Below are positions 9,650-21,400 of a DNA stretch of 64,000 bases, piece after piece. The translations under genes were made by a program, and so were the position numbers. Origin of the DNA: Phoronis australis (taxonomy: Eukaryota; Phoronida; Phoronidae); contig NMRA01000020.1 of the NCBI GenBank assembly GCA_002633005.1, positions 950,803 through 1,014,802 of the forward strand, written 5' to 3'. The notes under the pieces are model-generated. The model was not told the origin of the DNA, did no database searches, and worked only from the letters and a program-made list of their open reading frames with translations. Positions within the stretch are counted from its first letter, which is position 1; the number at the start of each line of letters is the position of its first letter.

Positions 9650-12600
9650 GCTGGGCTCTGAAAGATGTGAGTGAGACCACAACGAGGGCTTTGCACTGAG
9701 CTATGTTTGTCCTGTTGGATGATCTCAAGTTATATATACGGTCCTGCGAATTGTGAGATGGTCCCACAGAAATGGGGGTGACAAGTGGTTCAAAAAAAAT
9801 TTTGGCAGCTTCTTAATGATCATTCATTACTCTGGGCTACCAAGCTCAGAGTAGGCAGATTCAATAGGGCGGCTCTTTCACAGGTCGTATTTTTCCTGCA
9901 ACACATAAAAGCTTACAAAAAGCTTGCTCCTGAATCAATATTAAAAAAATAGTGCATGCCGTCTAACCGTCTAAAATATAATGATAAGAAAGAAAATGGT
10001 TCCTCACCCTTCAAGTGCGCTACCCCCGCTATTCAGGGATAGCGAAGTGAGCGGCACGCCCGATACTTTTGCCAATGTTGCGTACTACGAACTCAGGTCA
10101 GAGTGTGGTTGTATGTAAACATTAATAAAGTCGGACTCCACGCTTTTATGCTGATGTGAATTCCAGAAAGTTTTTATATGCGGTTGTCTGTTACTAGCCA
10201 AAAAGTTGATCCCGCAATCTTGTTTACTGTAATTTTTTATTTGAAAATGTGTTGTATGTGGTAAAGAGAACAAAATTAGCTTGGCTGCACTTTGTGCAAC
10301 CTTGGGCATTTTTCATAGTTCAACACGGTGACGTCGGCCATCTCCAAGTTAATTTTTCTCTCACTGATTTCCATCTTCTGAACTCGGTGGCATATACAGT
10401 AGGTCACAGAATGTTAGTTTTTCTTAAGACTTAGAGTCCATTTCCGATATTATTTTATAAATACAGGATCAAATCAGAAGTCGAAGGTCAAGTTGAAGTT
10501 GAACTGAAATATGGAAAATCCACTTCTCTTGGAAGGTAAATTGTTAAACATAACTGTATGGGTAATGTTACATGTACATCAACAACTTTTGGTTTCGCCT
10601 ATGATCCCATGTTAAGCATAAGAGATTGCTGAATACTATAACAAAATATCCCGGCAATCATAGTCAAAATCGCAATAATCGTGAGGTCACAATGTACCAT
10701 AAGTTTTAATTCCTACTGGTAAGTTATAAAGTTGTAGTGTACATGTACATGTATACGTGTATCAGACAGCTAAGTTCTGTAGTCTACACGTCTGTAGTCA
10801 CAGGTACTACACGTACAGGCACATCTTGGTTTGCTCTATTATTTGTTTCCAAATGCATTTAAGTTGATTGCAACGATCCGGAGACATGAAAAGTACGTTG
10901 ACAAAGTTCACAGATCGGGATTGCACCCGACTCGACCGGTTTGCGTTTCGGAATCTTCCGGCATTGATCGAAGGCACCATGTTGTTGTAGTTAGGCCCTA
11001 TATATTTTTTTTACTCGCGGCCTCAGGTTGATGATGTTATCGTTCTCTGTGTAATCAGACCCATCATAAACACACTGGGGGCAACAATATATGTTTAAAA
11101 TATCGCTTTGAATGTTTGTAAATAGTGTTTTGAATAGATCGTGAAAAGTACACGTCATCAAGGATTTTAGGTTTTGAAAATTGGACAAGAAATGTGACTT
11201 TTGTTTCAAAATGTTGCCATTTTATCATCAGTCTGCTGTTTGTGAAACGCAATTGGGATGATTACCAAATCACCAGTCAGCATTTGAATTTTAGGTAAAC
11301 CCCACTAGTGTCATCGTTCAATTCTTGGTATGAATGCTGAAGACCGACTCACCAAGATCGCAATATATGAAGTCGCAATCATGTTGAAGATCCAAGTCTC
11401 CTAAATATTCAACCAAGCATATATGAGTCTGTGCATTTGTGTCTTGTTAAACTGTTGAGATATTGCAATTAATTGTTTTTTTTCAATATGCATATTATCC
11501 ATGCATGTGTTTGAATCTGTATTTACACATCTATAGGCTTCAGTTCGTTTCAATACGTTAGTATGTATGACAAGTCTCAGTCCTCATCTGCTTGTCTTCA
11601 GCGTCCTCGGCGTCTATATGTTTACTCAGTGGTGTACCTACCTACATGTACTGCAGCGGAAAACCCAGGTCTCTTTTCTCACTCAGGCTTGTCATGATAG
11701 TCTGCATGACAGGCCACAGCTGTTGCATCTGCAACGTGTGCTGCACGTACATGTAGCCTGTCTTTCTGCACTGCATGTGCTCGGCTAACTACATCAAGTA
11801 CAGCTGGGGTGCAACGGGTAGTGTTGAAGTGGTCAGTGCTACTATACTGCATCCACAGTTGGTAACTTTTTACCATGTGCGCCGGTGGTCGGCTGCCTTC
11901 CAAAGCAACATGTGAAGATTTGTTCAGAACGCGTTTAGTGGTCGTTGAAATCCGCTGGTCGCCCCGGGCTTGGAAGCGTCTTTCCCAGCGGTAGAAGTGG
12001 ACACGGTCAACGCTCATTGTTTGACAACTCTCGTCTGCTCATGCAGAGGTTCCCAAATGATCAGCATGGGTCTCACCAGACTCTCACAATAACTAGTGGA
12101 GCTCTGGAATATTTCTTTCTAATATTTTGAGGGGGCATTCAACTTTTCGTTTCTAAAGGCATAGACACTGTGTGGCAAACTGACACTACAACACTTCGGA
12201 GAAGTATGTTGGCTAGCTCTTTTTGGGGCCCAATCTGTGACCTGTTACATTTATGGGCGAGATACCACCGTTACACTCCTTCATTTGAATATTGGCATCA
12301 ACTGCCATCCGTGATGTCCAATAATCCAAGACGGACCACGAAGACGTCGTCACTGAGCATTCTGATGGCTGGGCGCCTCACGTCTTACCACGTCTGCTGC
12401 TTCATGGCTCGCTAATGAATTCACGGTGGTTCTTGTTAACCAGCTTGGTGGTGTGTGAAAGGGAATGCGCAATGTCCTACACCGAAACTATTGATCATTT
12501 GCGACTGTTTGATTACTGAAATCAAAATCCTCGTGATTAACTTAGGTTAACCAAAACTTGGATTCATTTTTCAGACAATATTAATTTGGGATGGACATGT

Positions 12601-14903
12601 AATTCATCATGGCGAATGATTGCCGTGCGACTGTTGATGCAATACCAAAGACTGTGAATTCTGGATGCGCACCGATTTCGACCTTTTTAACTGGCTATGG
12701 AAAATCGAATTAAGCCTTTTAATTTCAGAAAATCGGTCTTATAATATTCCCTGCCAGGATAGGATCATCTGATTCCGTTACCAACAAGAAAACCGGAGAC
12801 CACCAAGGACTCATGAAAACGCTGACCCACGAAAACGCTGAACTCTCGTATTGGAGTTGGTGAATCCTAAATCACGATTTTCGAACGCAGGCACGTCACT
12901 TGCTCGCGGCTCAGCATTCACAATATGGGATGAGCTTGATAAAGATTTTAAATCCCAAAATACTTCAGTTGAGAATTCAACACTGACAGCTAAACAACCG
13001 TGAAATGGACTACACTGACATCAAGAATTGACACCAATTTGCCGTCAGCAGGTGAAAATGACTTGAAGGTATTCACTTTTAAAAAACATCCATAAAGCCG
13101 CCTACCCACCAAGAAACAAAGTTCAGATTTAGATCACTTGCCCCGAAAAATGATCTCGGCCTTTACCTCATTCAGACGATCATTGATTTGTGTGTTTGCA
13201 AGGACCTGACAGTTCATTATTCCTTTAGAGCATGAGTCAACTTATAGAGCCTGGTCTCAATTGCAATAGCGAATTGTCAGTTCTTCGGCAGGCCTGAAAT
13301 CACCACCAATTTGACTGAGAAATAACTTGATGCCAATGTCATAACACATGCAGAAAGTGGCCTATACTATCAAAAATTTCTTTTGTGGTGGAAGGCAAGT
13401 TTACCGATACATGACATCAATTAGTAAAATCAAACGCATTTGGCATAATAGGCAGTTTCCTGCTGTAACTTTCCTGCCCTGTAACCAGAAACGACTTCAT
13501 GTACATTCTATTGTCTGCCAGTCAGGCAGAATGACATTCAATTAAAAACTGTTAACATGCCCTTGGGCAGTTGTTACTCTAGCCTGTGAAAATTGCAAGG
13601 ACAGTTTGCCAATAATTGTACTCATTAACAGTTCAAAATTGATTGTAAAATGAAAATAGCTCAGCAGGACGGTTCGGTTTGTTGCTAACACCAATAAAGC
13701 ACGTCAAAATGTTTTGTAAGATACTGCACCGGAATAGATTGATCAAAAGAAATGTTGCAACTAATTTCAGCGTCCCCTAGTGTACTTTCCTTGGCCAACT
13801 CCAGAGCCACAATTTCTTGTTAGCAGGATATTAACACGGTAGGTAAAATACCAAAAAGATTGTATTTTGATTTTATGATATTACGAGTATTGGATGTCCA
13901 TTGGCATAATCAGATTTTATAATCAAATCTTGGTCAGGAAGTTGCCATTAGACTTGGTGCATCTGCGAAATAGCAAGTCTTTGTGAGCCATGCTTTACAC
14001 AGAATGCTTTGTGTTCTGACAGGCACGCCACAAGTTATGTTCATTACAGGTATTTTATTACAACTTTTACAAGATTCTAAATAAAGTTGTAACAATCTGA
14101 GAGCCTTTGTGCATGTTTTCTGCAAAAGACAATTTTTGTAGACAACAGTAGAACTACAATACAGTCAGGTCAGCAATAGAGCAGTGTGTTCAACTGTCGG
14201 GCAGAGAATATGTGTAAATAATACTAGAATAACCATTATCTCAATATAAATAAATTTAACACATAAAGTGCATCGTTGCATATTAAAACTACATCATTCA
14301 GCTGACACCATAAATCACTTCAAAGCAGAGACTCAAAGATATAAATCTGCCCTGTGTATATGAGACACTAATCTCAGCTTCAACAAGTGAATGTTTGAAA
14401 ACAGAGAATGTTCACTGGCTCTTACCACCTCCTGGGGTGACAGTGCCCCCTATTGACTGATATCACAGAGAGGTGGCAAGACCACGCAAGTTTCAGTGTG
14501 ATATCTTGAGTAGTCTAGTCACGGCATGTAACCTCACATGACTTCACTTATCAGTAAGCAAAAAGTGAACATTATTCAACAGCAAAATGACATTGGTTTC
14601 AATTATTTGACACACAAAATTGTCCTGAGCTTATTCCTCAAAATTTCAACACATCTGAGTTCAGGTTTTCAATGAACTAAATGAGTTTTTCTTTTAGACA
14701 AACTTCTCACAGCAGTTTGGTGTAACAAATTACCATGACCAAAGAGTGAGATTCTAAATAACTTAAAACCAATGTAGTTGACTGGCAGGGAATTCAGTAA
14801 TCCTTGAGTCAAATAGAATACGGTCCTTTCAGCATACATTATTAATTTTTTTCAATCCTGAAAAATCGAAGGCAAAATCCTTTATTTTTCACATCCTGTC
14901 CAA

Positions 14904-14909
14904 TTTATT
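14904..14909 (-). terminator. candidate polyadenylation signal of the kinase gene
   Basis: AATAAA on the minus strand, about 235 bases beyond the stop codon at 15143. It is the first full hexamer found downstream. A second lies at 14881-14886. No transcript evidence is available. Confidence 0.3.
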
Positions 14910-15142
14910 TTATCAACCTAACTCACAGTATAGCAGGTAAAGATCCTTGGTACAAAAGCAAGAGATGCACGTGACCGTTTCATTCCATTTTGAGTGTCGG
15001 CATCAACATAAGCGTAATAAAAGTGTATTCCAGAAATACATCATGACAACCAAGGATATCAAATTCACTATGACCACCAATGTGTAGAATTCAACATGGT
15101 AGTCATCAAATGTATCAAATCCATGCATCATTGTTGCGTAGG

Positions 15143-15410
15143 CTAACACACAGCTAGTTGTTCTTCCGACAAGCTTCCACATGTAACATTATTGTTTATG
15201 CTCTCCGGAAATGCTGTAAGACTGTCTCTCAGTTTATATTTTTTGGCAGGTCCAACATCCTCCACTGCACAATCATCGTTGTTATTTGTTGTCAAGGCGC
15301 GTCTGCAGCCAATGGGTGAACCAAATGGTGATCGCAGAGGCACCGAGGTGCAATGTTCATCAGATCTTAACCACGGGTCTAGAAGACATTCACTAGCTGA
15401 TAATCTCTCA
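15143..15410 (-). CDS. STK17: STK17-like exon 7 (end of kinase domain, tail and stop)
   Basis: Acceptor TTTGTTTCTACAG, stop TAG at 15145-15143. The kinase domain closes with [16 protein letters not shown] 74-residue tail follows, low in structure, with KKYKLRDSL (329-337) resembling the conserved C-terminal motif of STK17 proteins. It ends EEQLAVC. Confidence 0.92.
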
Positions 15411-18400
15411 CTGTAGAAACAAAAAGTAGGCCATTAACAACGCTATTCAGTGACTACACAACTTCTGCGACAAAACCTATACTCGAGACCACGGGAGAAA
15501 TGCCCATCGGAAAAATTTAATGTTAATCAGTAAAGCGCCGATGACATAAAGCTTCCGACACTGATCCAAAAAGTTTGTAGCAGAAAAGTGTTCACATCGG
15601 CTGGTAGTTGGATGGTAATCTGGAGTGCCAGTCACCAAAACTAACTATTAATCTAAATAAAAATCAACCTACCATACTGGGCATTATGCCACCCAATCAG
15701 CGGAGTCGCCCAAGCATTGATCAACACGTGATCAAGGTGCAAGACAAAAATTGAGCAAGAATCTTGGTGAAAACTTGAAACAATGGAAAAATTGTGCGAT
15801 TACTTACTTAAAGGAAAACAACATCAGTTAACCTAAAAGAGCACTAGAGAAAAGTTACAACACTTTCCTGTTTTGGGTTTGTCATTTTACTGATTTTCAA
15901 CAAGCGAAAATCACTTTCATATATATCGATGATGCAGTTCTATTTACCTTGGTTCCCTAACGAGACACTTGCTAATAAAGTCTTTTGCTTGGTTTGAAAC
16001 GTCAGCAAACAAATCCTCCGGGAAGTCCAGATTGACCTGTGCTATATTGAGGAAGGTTTCTTGCTTGTCATCTCCAGCAAACGGTGAATGGCCAGTTAGC
16101 ATTACATAGGCTAGAACTCCAATACTCCTGGAATACGGGCACAGTCATGGGTTAAAGAACCAATCAATATGGTTTTGAGTATCAGAAGACATAAATTGTA
16201 ACTAAAATTGATCTGCATTGCTTTAAAGGTTGAGCAGCCAGAATGAGGCATTCTTGTGACCAGACTCGTGTCATTTTCAAATCTGCAACAGGAATTTTTG
16301 TTAGCAAAATAGATTTCAAATAGATCATCACAATTGAGGCAGACACTGAATTGAGAATGTCATAAAATATCAAAAACAATGACAGTCATAAATATCAGGG
16401 TTATTAGCCATCGGTGATTAATAAAATAGACAATGTCCCTCTCTCCACACTTGACTGAAAACAAAGATAAATGTTTGTAATTCAGTCAGAGGCTTGATTC
16501 ATGCTGACAAGTGATGCGGGTTCACCATTTTATCACGGACTTCATTCACCCTGTCATCTGCTTTATTACCCTTCCACAAAGATTTCCTTTATCAGCATTC
16601 AAATTCAGCAAAAATGACCCTGAATGACAATTCTAATCTCAGACACAGAGTTCAAATGGTTTGCTGTAAACAACATCAGTCCCCTGGGAGCCAAACATTA
16701 AGACACCAAGTAGTAATCACTTACACACATTGAATTATCTACATCTACTCACCAGATGTCAGTGTATGTACTGATAGGTTCATAACTAAGAACTTCGGGG
16801 GCTGAAATGAACAAGTATTGACCATAAAATACAATGGCTGATTATTGACAACTTGATAAGCACTCCTTTGTTTTCCTCACCAACTTATGGCTTGAGAAAA
16901 TGTACTTTGTCCACTGTGGGAGCACAGTACACTTACTGAACATGACACTAGGTGGCATTTTGAGTACTTGCTGTTGGTCTGCCTTTAAGTGCAAATGAAA
17001 TATGAAGGAGATAGAATGATCTTAAGTATCAAAAATAGACACCTATAATAACATTAACACTGGTTTCGAAATGAGTAATTAAGTTGGCAAAGAACAGTTT
17101 TTAAGGAAAAAAATCAGAGATTGATAATACCGGTAAATTCATAATGTACCATGGATTTCTTCACTCATGACCACAAAGTGGGGCCAAAAATTATTTGTTG
17201 TGAATTTATTATTAATCCCGTCATCCCCAATAACACTTTAAGCAAAATATGTGAAATATATGATAAGTCGACAGAACTCAGTGTGAACAATATAGCAACT
17301 TAAATCAAGCAGGCATAAACAGAGAACCTTTTTCAATGTAAACATTCACACAAGTTTGATAATCATATTGTAAATTGTGCACTTAAATTACACGTTAATA
17401 CATGCAAGTCACACAAACCCATTCTTTCCCACTTCTGCATCCAAAAAAATATTCTTGGGGCAGCACATTTATAGCAAAATTTCACCAGTTTGAGACAAAA
17501 TATGGCAAACAAGAGATTTTTTCAACTTTTAGATTCCATATCGTATCTAGATAATATAATGAAACATTCTGCATAGTCAAAACAATGCGTAAGCCTTTGA
17601 AATAACAATAACGATCAATTTTGGCAACGTTTTGACTGTCTTAAATTGGTGAACTTTCACTACAGTCATACTCCGGTAAGACAGTATGGGTTTAAAGAAT
17701 AGCTAAGCAAAAAGTTACAAAATGATCAAGGTAGCAACAACAAGAAGAAAGTTAAGCATCAGAGCAGAAAACCATGAAAATGGTGACACTGCCAAGAATT
17801 GGTACCACAAAGGTTATACACTGAATACATTGGAACATGATATCATCCATTGCATGTCATATTGTTATATTGAAGTTAAAGTTGGGAGAATAATCACTAC
17901 TTTTTTCCCTATATAATGAGGACCAAAGTCGCTAAAAAATAAAATAATATGAAAAAATGCATGCGAGACTCTCTTTGGTTGAAAGTCAAACGAATGATAC
18001 AAAACACAAAACTGATCTTTAGGTCTTAACCTGTGAATTGACTTGCAAGTTTTATGCAGTCTAAGAATGAAGGTTGTTGATTATTGTGAGGCACTCAACA
18101 GGGACATTCCACTATTGCATAATCACATGCTATTTCACTGTAAATATCAAGTGTATAACTTTCATGAATATGGGCACACAGAGAAAGGAACAAGGTTATA
18201 AAGTTTGCCATCATTGGGATTTGATGGCCCAGTTGGTTGACTCTTACCAACGTAGTCAGGTGTGCCGACAATAGCGCAAACATCTTTGCTGTCATGAACA
18301 AAGTGGGCGCAGCTAAAGTCGGCAATTTTCAGCTCGCCTTTCGGATAGGTATCCATTAGTAATATGTTCTGGGGCTGCAGAATAGTGAAAGAATATGACA

Positions 18401-21400
18401 CAATCAGGTTTGTCTGGGACATCGACAAGTCGCGGCACAGACAAAACTGAAGACCACCTGCTGATTTTCATGCATGGCACTGCCTCTTGTTTGACGGATG
18501 TGCATACCAATCTAGGAGCAGGTTTTCTACATCTCAGCTTATTTTTACCAACTCGTAAACGATTTTCTAGAAATCCAAGAGAACATCAATGCAAACTTAA
18601 AATTACTGAAACATGCCAGCAATGCTGAGCTGACCGCGAGTTTAAAGCCATGCATTAAAAATCAGAAAGAATCGACAATGTCAGTATATGTCGTGCTTTC
18701 AGAGAAACGAGGTATCCTGTTTGTGGCATACGTCTCAAGTCAGTGGACTTCAATACGGACTACAATGTTCTTTAAAGAACAACCAACTAACTCCCTCAGG
18801 TATTCCAAAACCAAGTCACTGACTAAGTACTTCACAAACATGTTACCTCGACAAATAATCATTTTACAGTTCATCAAAACGTGGTCACTCCTATAGAATA
18901 ATGGGACCGTGAGAGAGAATTCTGCCAAAATATTCATATTTGGAATATGTAGTGTCCAAGTAGGGTTTATTTTCGTTATTGTGGCAAAAGACATAAACAC
19001 TTTTTCTCACAGAAGACATCGCCTTTTGTTTGAGGTTAGTGGCAAAATGTATCCCAAAATTCTCCACCAAGAAAGGAGCAGGGCAGGTTTTGGAGAAACT
19101 GTTAAATGTCAGTAGAACAGATAGATAAGACCATCACCATGACAACAGGTGGTTTCACTCACCAACATAATCGAGAGTGCCCACAATGTCCCTCAGTTCT
19201 TTGTGTTTCAACAAGAACCGAGCAAAACCAAAGTCGCACAACTTTATTTTGCCTTGTGGGTAGGGAGTAGTGAGCAGTATATTTTGTGGCTGTGTAAAAT
19301 ATAGGCAATATAGGGCGCAATTTGTCACAACTCACTCAGCAGAAGTATAAAATGTACGCAACATTACTAAATCTAGGAATCATAACAATTACATCATTCT
19401 AGACAAGTTAAGTATTACTAATAAAGTATACATCTAAGCACTTTTGCCACAAAAATAGTTTAACAAAATCTGGGAATAAGACAAAATGAAAACTGCAAAC
19501 AATGTCAAATTCAATTTAACATTTTGTGAGAAAATTTTGAAGTTATTCTTCCACAATAAAGTTCATAGTCAGCAAAGCAAATGCATACCTTTAAGTCTAA
19601 ATGTACAATATTTCTTTCGTGCAGAAACTGAAGTCCCTCTAGTGTCTGCCTCAAAAGTTTTACTACGTCTTTCTCTTTGAAATCCTCCTCCAAACCCAAG
19701 CAATAGCTATGAAGTTCTCCCCCTGCAGCACTGTGGAGGCAAAACGGTTAGTAAGTAAACATCCAAATAAACACGACTTTCAAAACATTCAAGTCCAGGA
19801 AGTACATGAAAAACTATACAGATTAGTGCAATGAAGTCTTGACAACTACAATTGCCGAACAACCTTCTTGCATTTATCTAGGGTTTTTAACATTGCTGTG
19901 ACTGCTCATATTATCTTATGGTAGCTATGGTACACGATTGTGACACGGAAAAAGCAAATTCACATCTCCCCCATCCTAAACTGATGAGATTTTATGGTAT
20001 GTCACACATATACCAGAGGTTGACGAATTCCTCAACACATCTCCTGGTATCTTGTGGGCTGTGTACATCCAAGTACTAAAACAGAATCTGTAAACACTGT
20101 CTGTAGAATGTGACACTTTCAATCAACATCTGGTTGACAAAGTGTTGTTTTTCTCTAGACCAACAAGTGGGAAAAGCTAAAATCTCTGACTTATCTACCA
20201 AAAAAAACATAAATCCTTTTCCAAGTTAATAAATCTGATACTAGTCAAGGGTCAACAGAAGCTGTGAAGTTAAGTTGACCATTAGCTTTGGAAACCAACC
20301 TCCCAGTTATTGCTAAGTGGTGCTATTGTCATCATTATTACTAGGTGGTGCTATTGTCATCATTATTACTAGGTGGTGCTATTGTCATCCCAGTTATGGC
20401 AAGGTGATGTAATGTGTCTTAAGAAATATGAACCACACTCTTTGACAACAGCAGTGACCCCTGTAATAACTTTTTTGGACAGGAAATTTGAGCATTCAAA
20501 CTTAGCAACGAAGCTGTCAAATCCTCCTGTTTACCTTGAAGTAAAATTTGAGTTGTTATTGGATTCGAAGCCAAACTGAGGCTCGGTGGCTCCCCCACCC
20601 AAGCGTGGACGTTAGTGGCAAAAGCCTGACAATTCACAATGAATCAACATTACCAATGCACAGTTATGTTTACCTAAGGACTTTATAATTGAATGTATTT
20701 TCACATAAAAAATACTGAAATTCCTTGTTTGACTGAAATGCAAGTTTTTGCACCTGTATCAAACAAATTTTGCAGAAAGATTCTCCTGAGTAAGGGAGAG
20801 AGCAGTCATTTGGGAGAAAGATTTGCAGAGCTGCTGACTCACCACGTAACTCTGTAATGGGAAGGAGCACCACAGGAATGCTGCTAATTTTCCATAAAAC
20901 TGACAGCTTTTTTTAACAATTAATTCATAAAAAATTAGATACGCAGCAGAAAGTAAAAAAACACTTTATTTTCAGCATTTTTAAAGTAATTTATGCATAA
21001 CATTTGAAACTTTCGTTGAACATGAGGTTTTAATTTTCATATTAGGGCAGCACCAGTCAAAGACAGAAACTTTTTAATGTAAGCCTTATCCTACATATGG
21101 ACTGAGCCTTCCAAAAAGGCAATGGTGATTATTAAACATAATATAAACCAAGTCAGATAAAATTACACGTAAGAGGACCTCTGGTGGCAAACCATGTACA
21201 TGGAAACCTGATAAGTTGTGTTTACTCAAGTCAATGTTATGACATTTAAACAGTATTAACAAAAGAGGATTACCAATGATAAGCTGTTTACAAGTGAAAT
21301 TAGACAAAAGAAAAGCGGCTCCAATCAGTGTGTGGCTATCATAATATGATGTTTAGGACCACATGAGACCTCAGCATTCAGTTATAAAATGGTATTCAGG

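Larger units (their letters stand above)
9261..15142. other. intergenic region between the TRA2-like promoter and the kinase 3' end
   Basis: Apart from the palindrome at 9577, nothing can be assigned. The sequence is AT-rich with short reading frames only. A patch at about 11560-12430 is richer in GC and CpG than its surroundings and could be an old transposon or noncoding transcript, but none of its translations is recognisable. Reverse-complement polyadenylation words (TTTATT) at 14904-14909 and 14881-14886 could serve the kinase mRNA. Confidence 0.5.

Noticed and set aside
10511-10535. Plus-strand micro-exon MENPLLLE with a donor (AAG|GTAAAT), divergent from the TRA2-like gene
   Set aside because: Only eight codons, and no downstream exon could be found.
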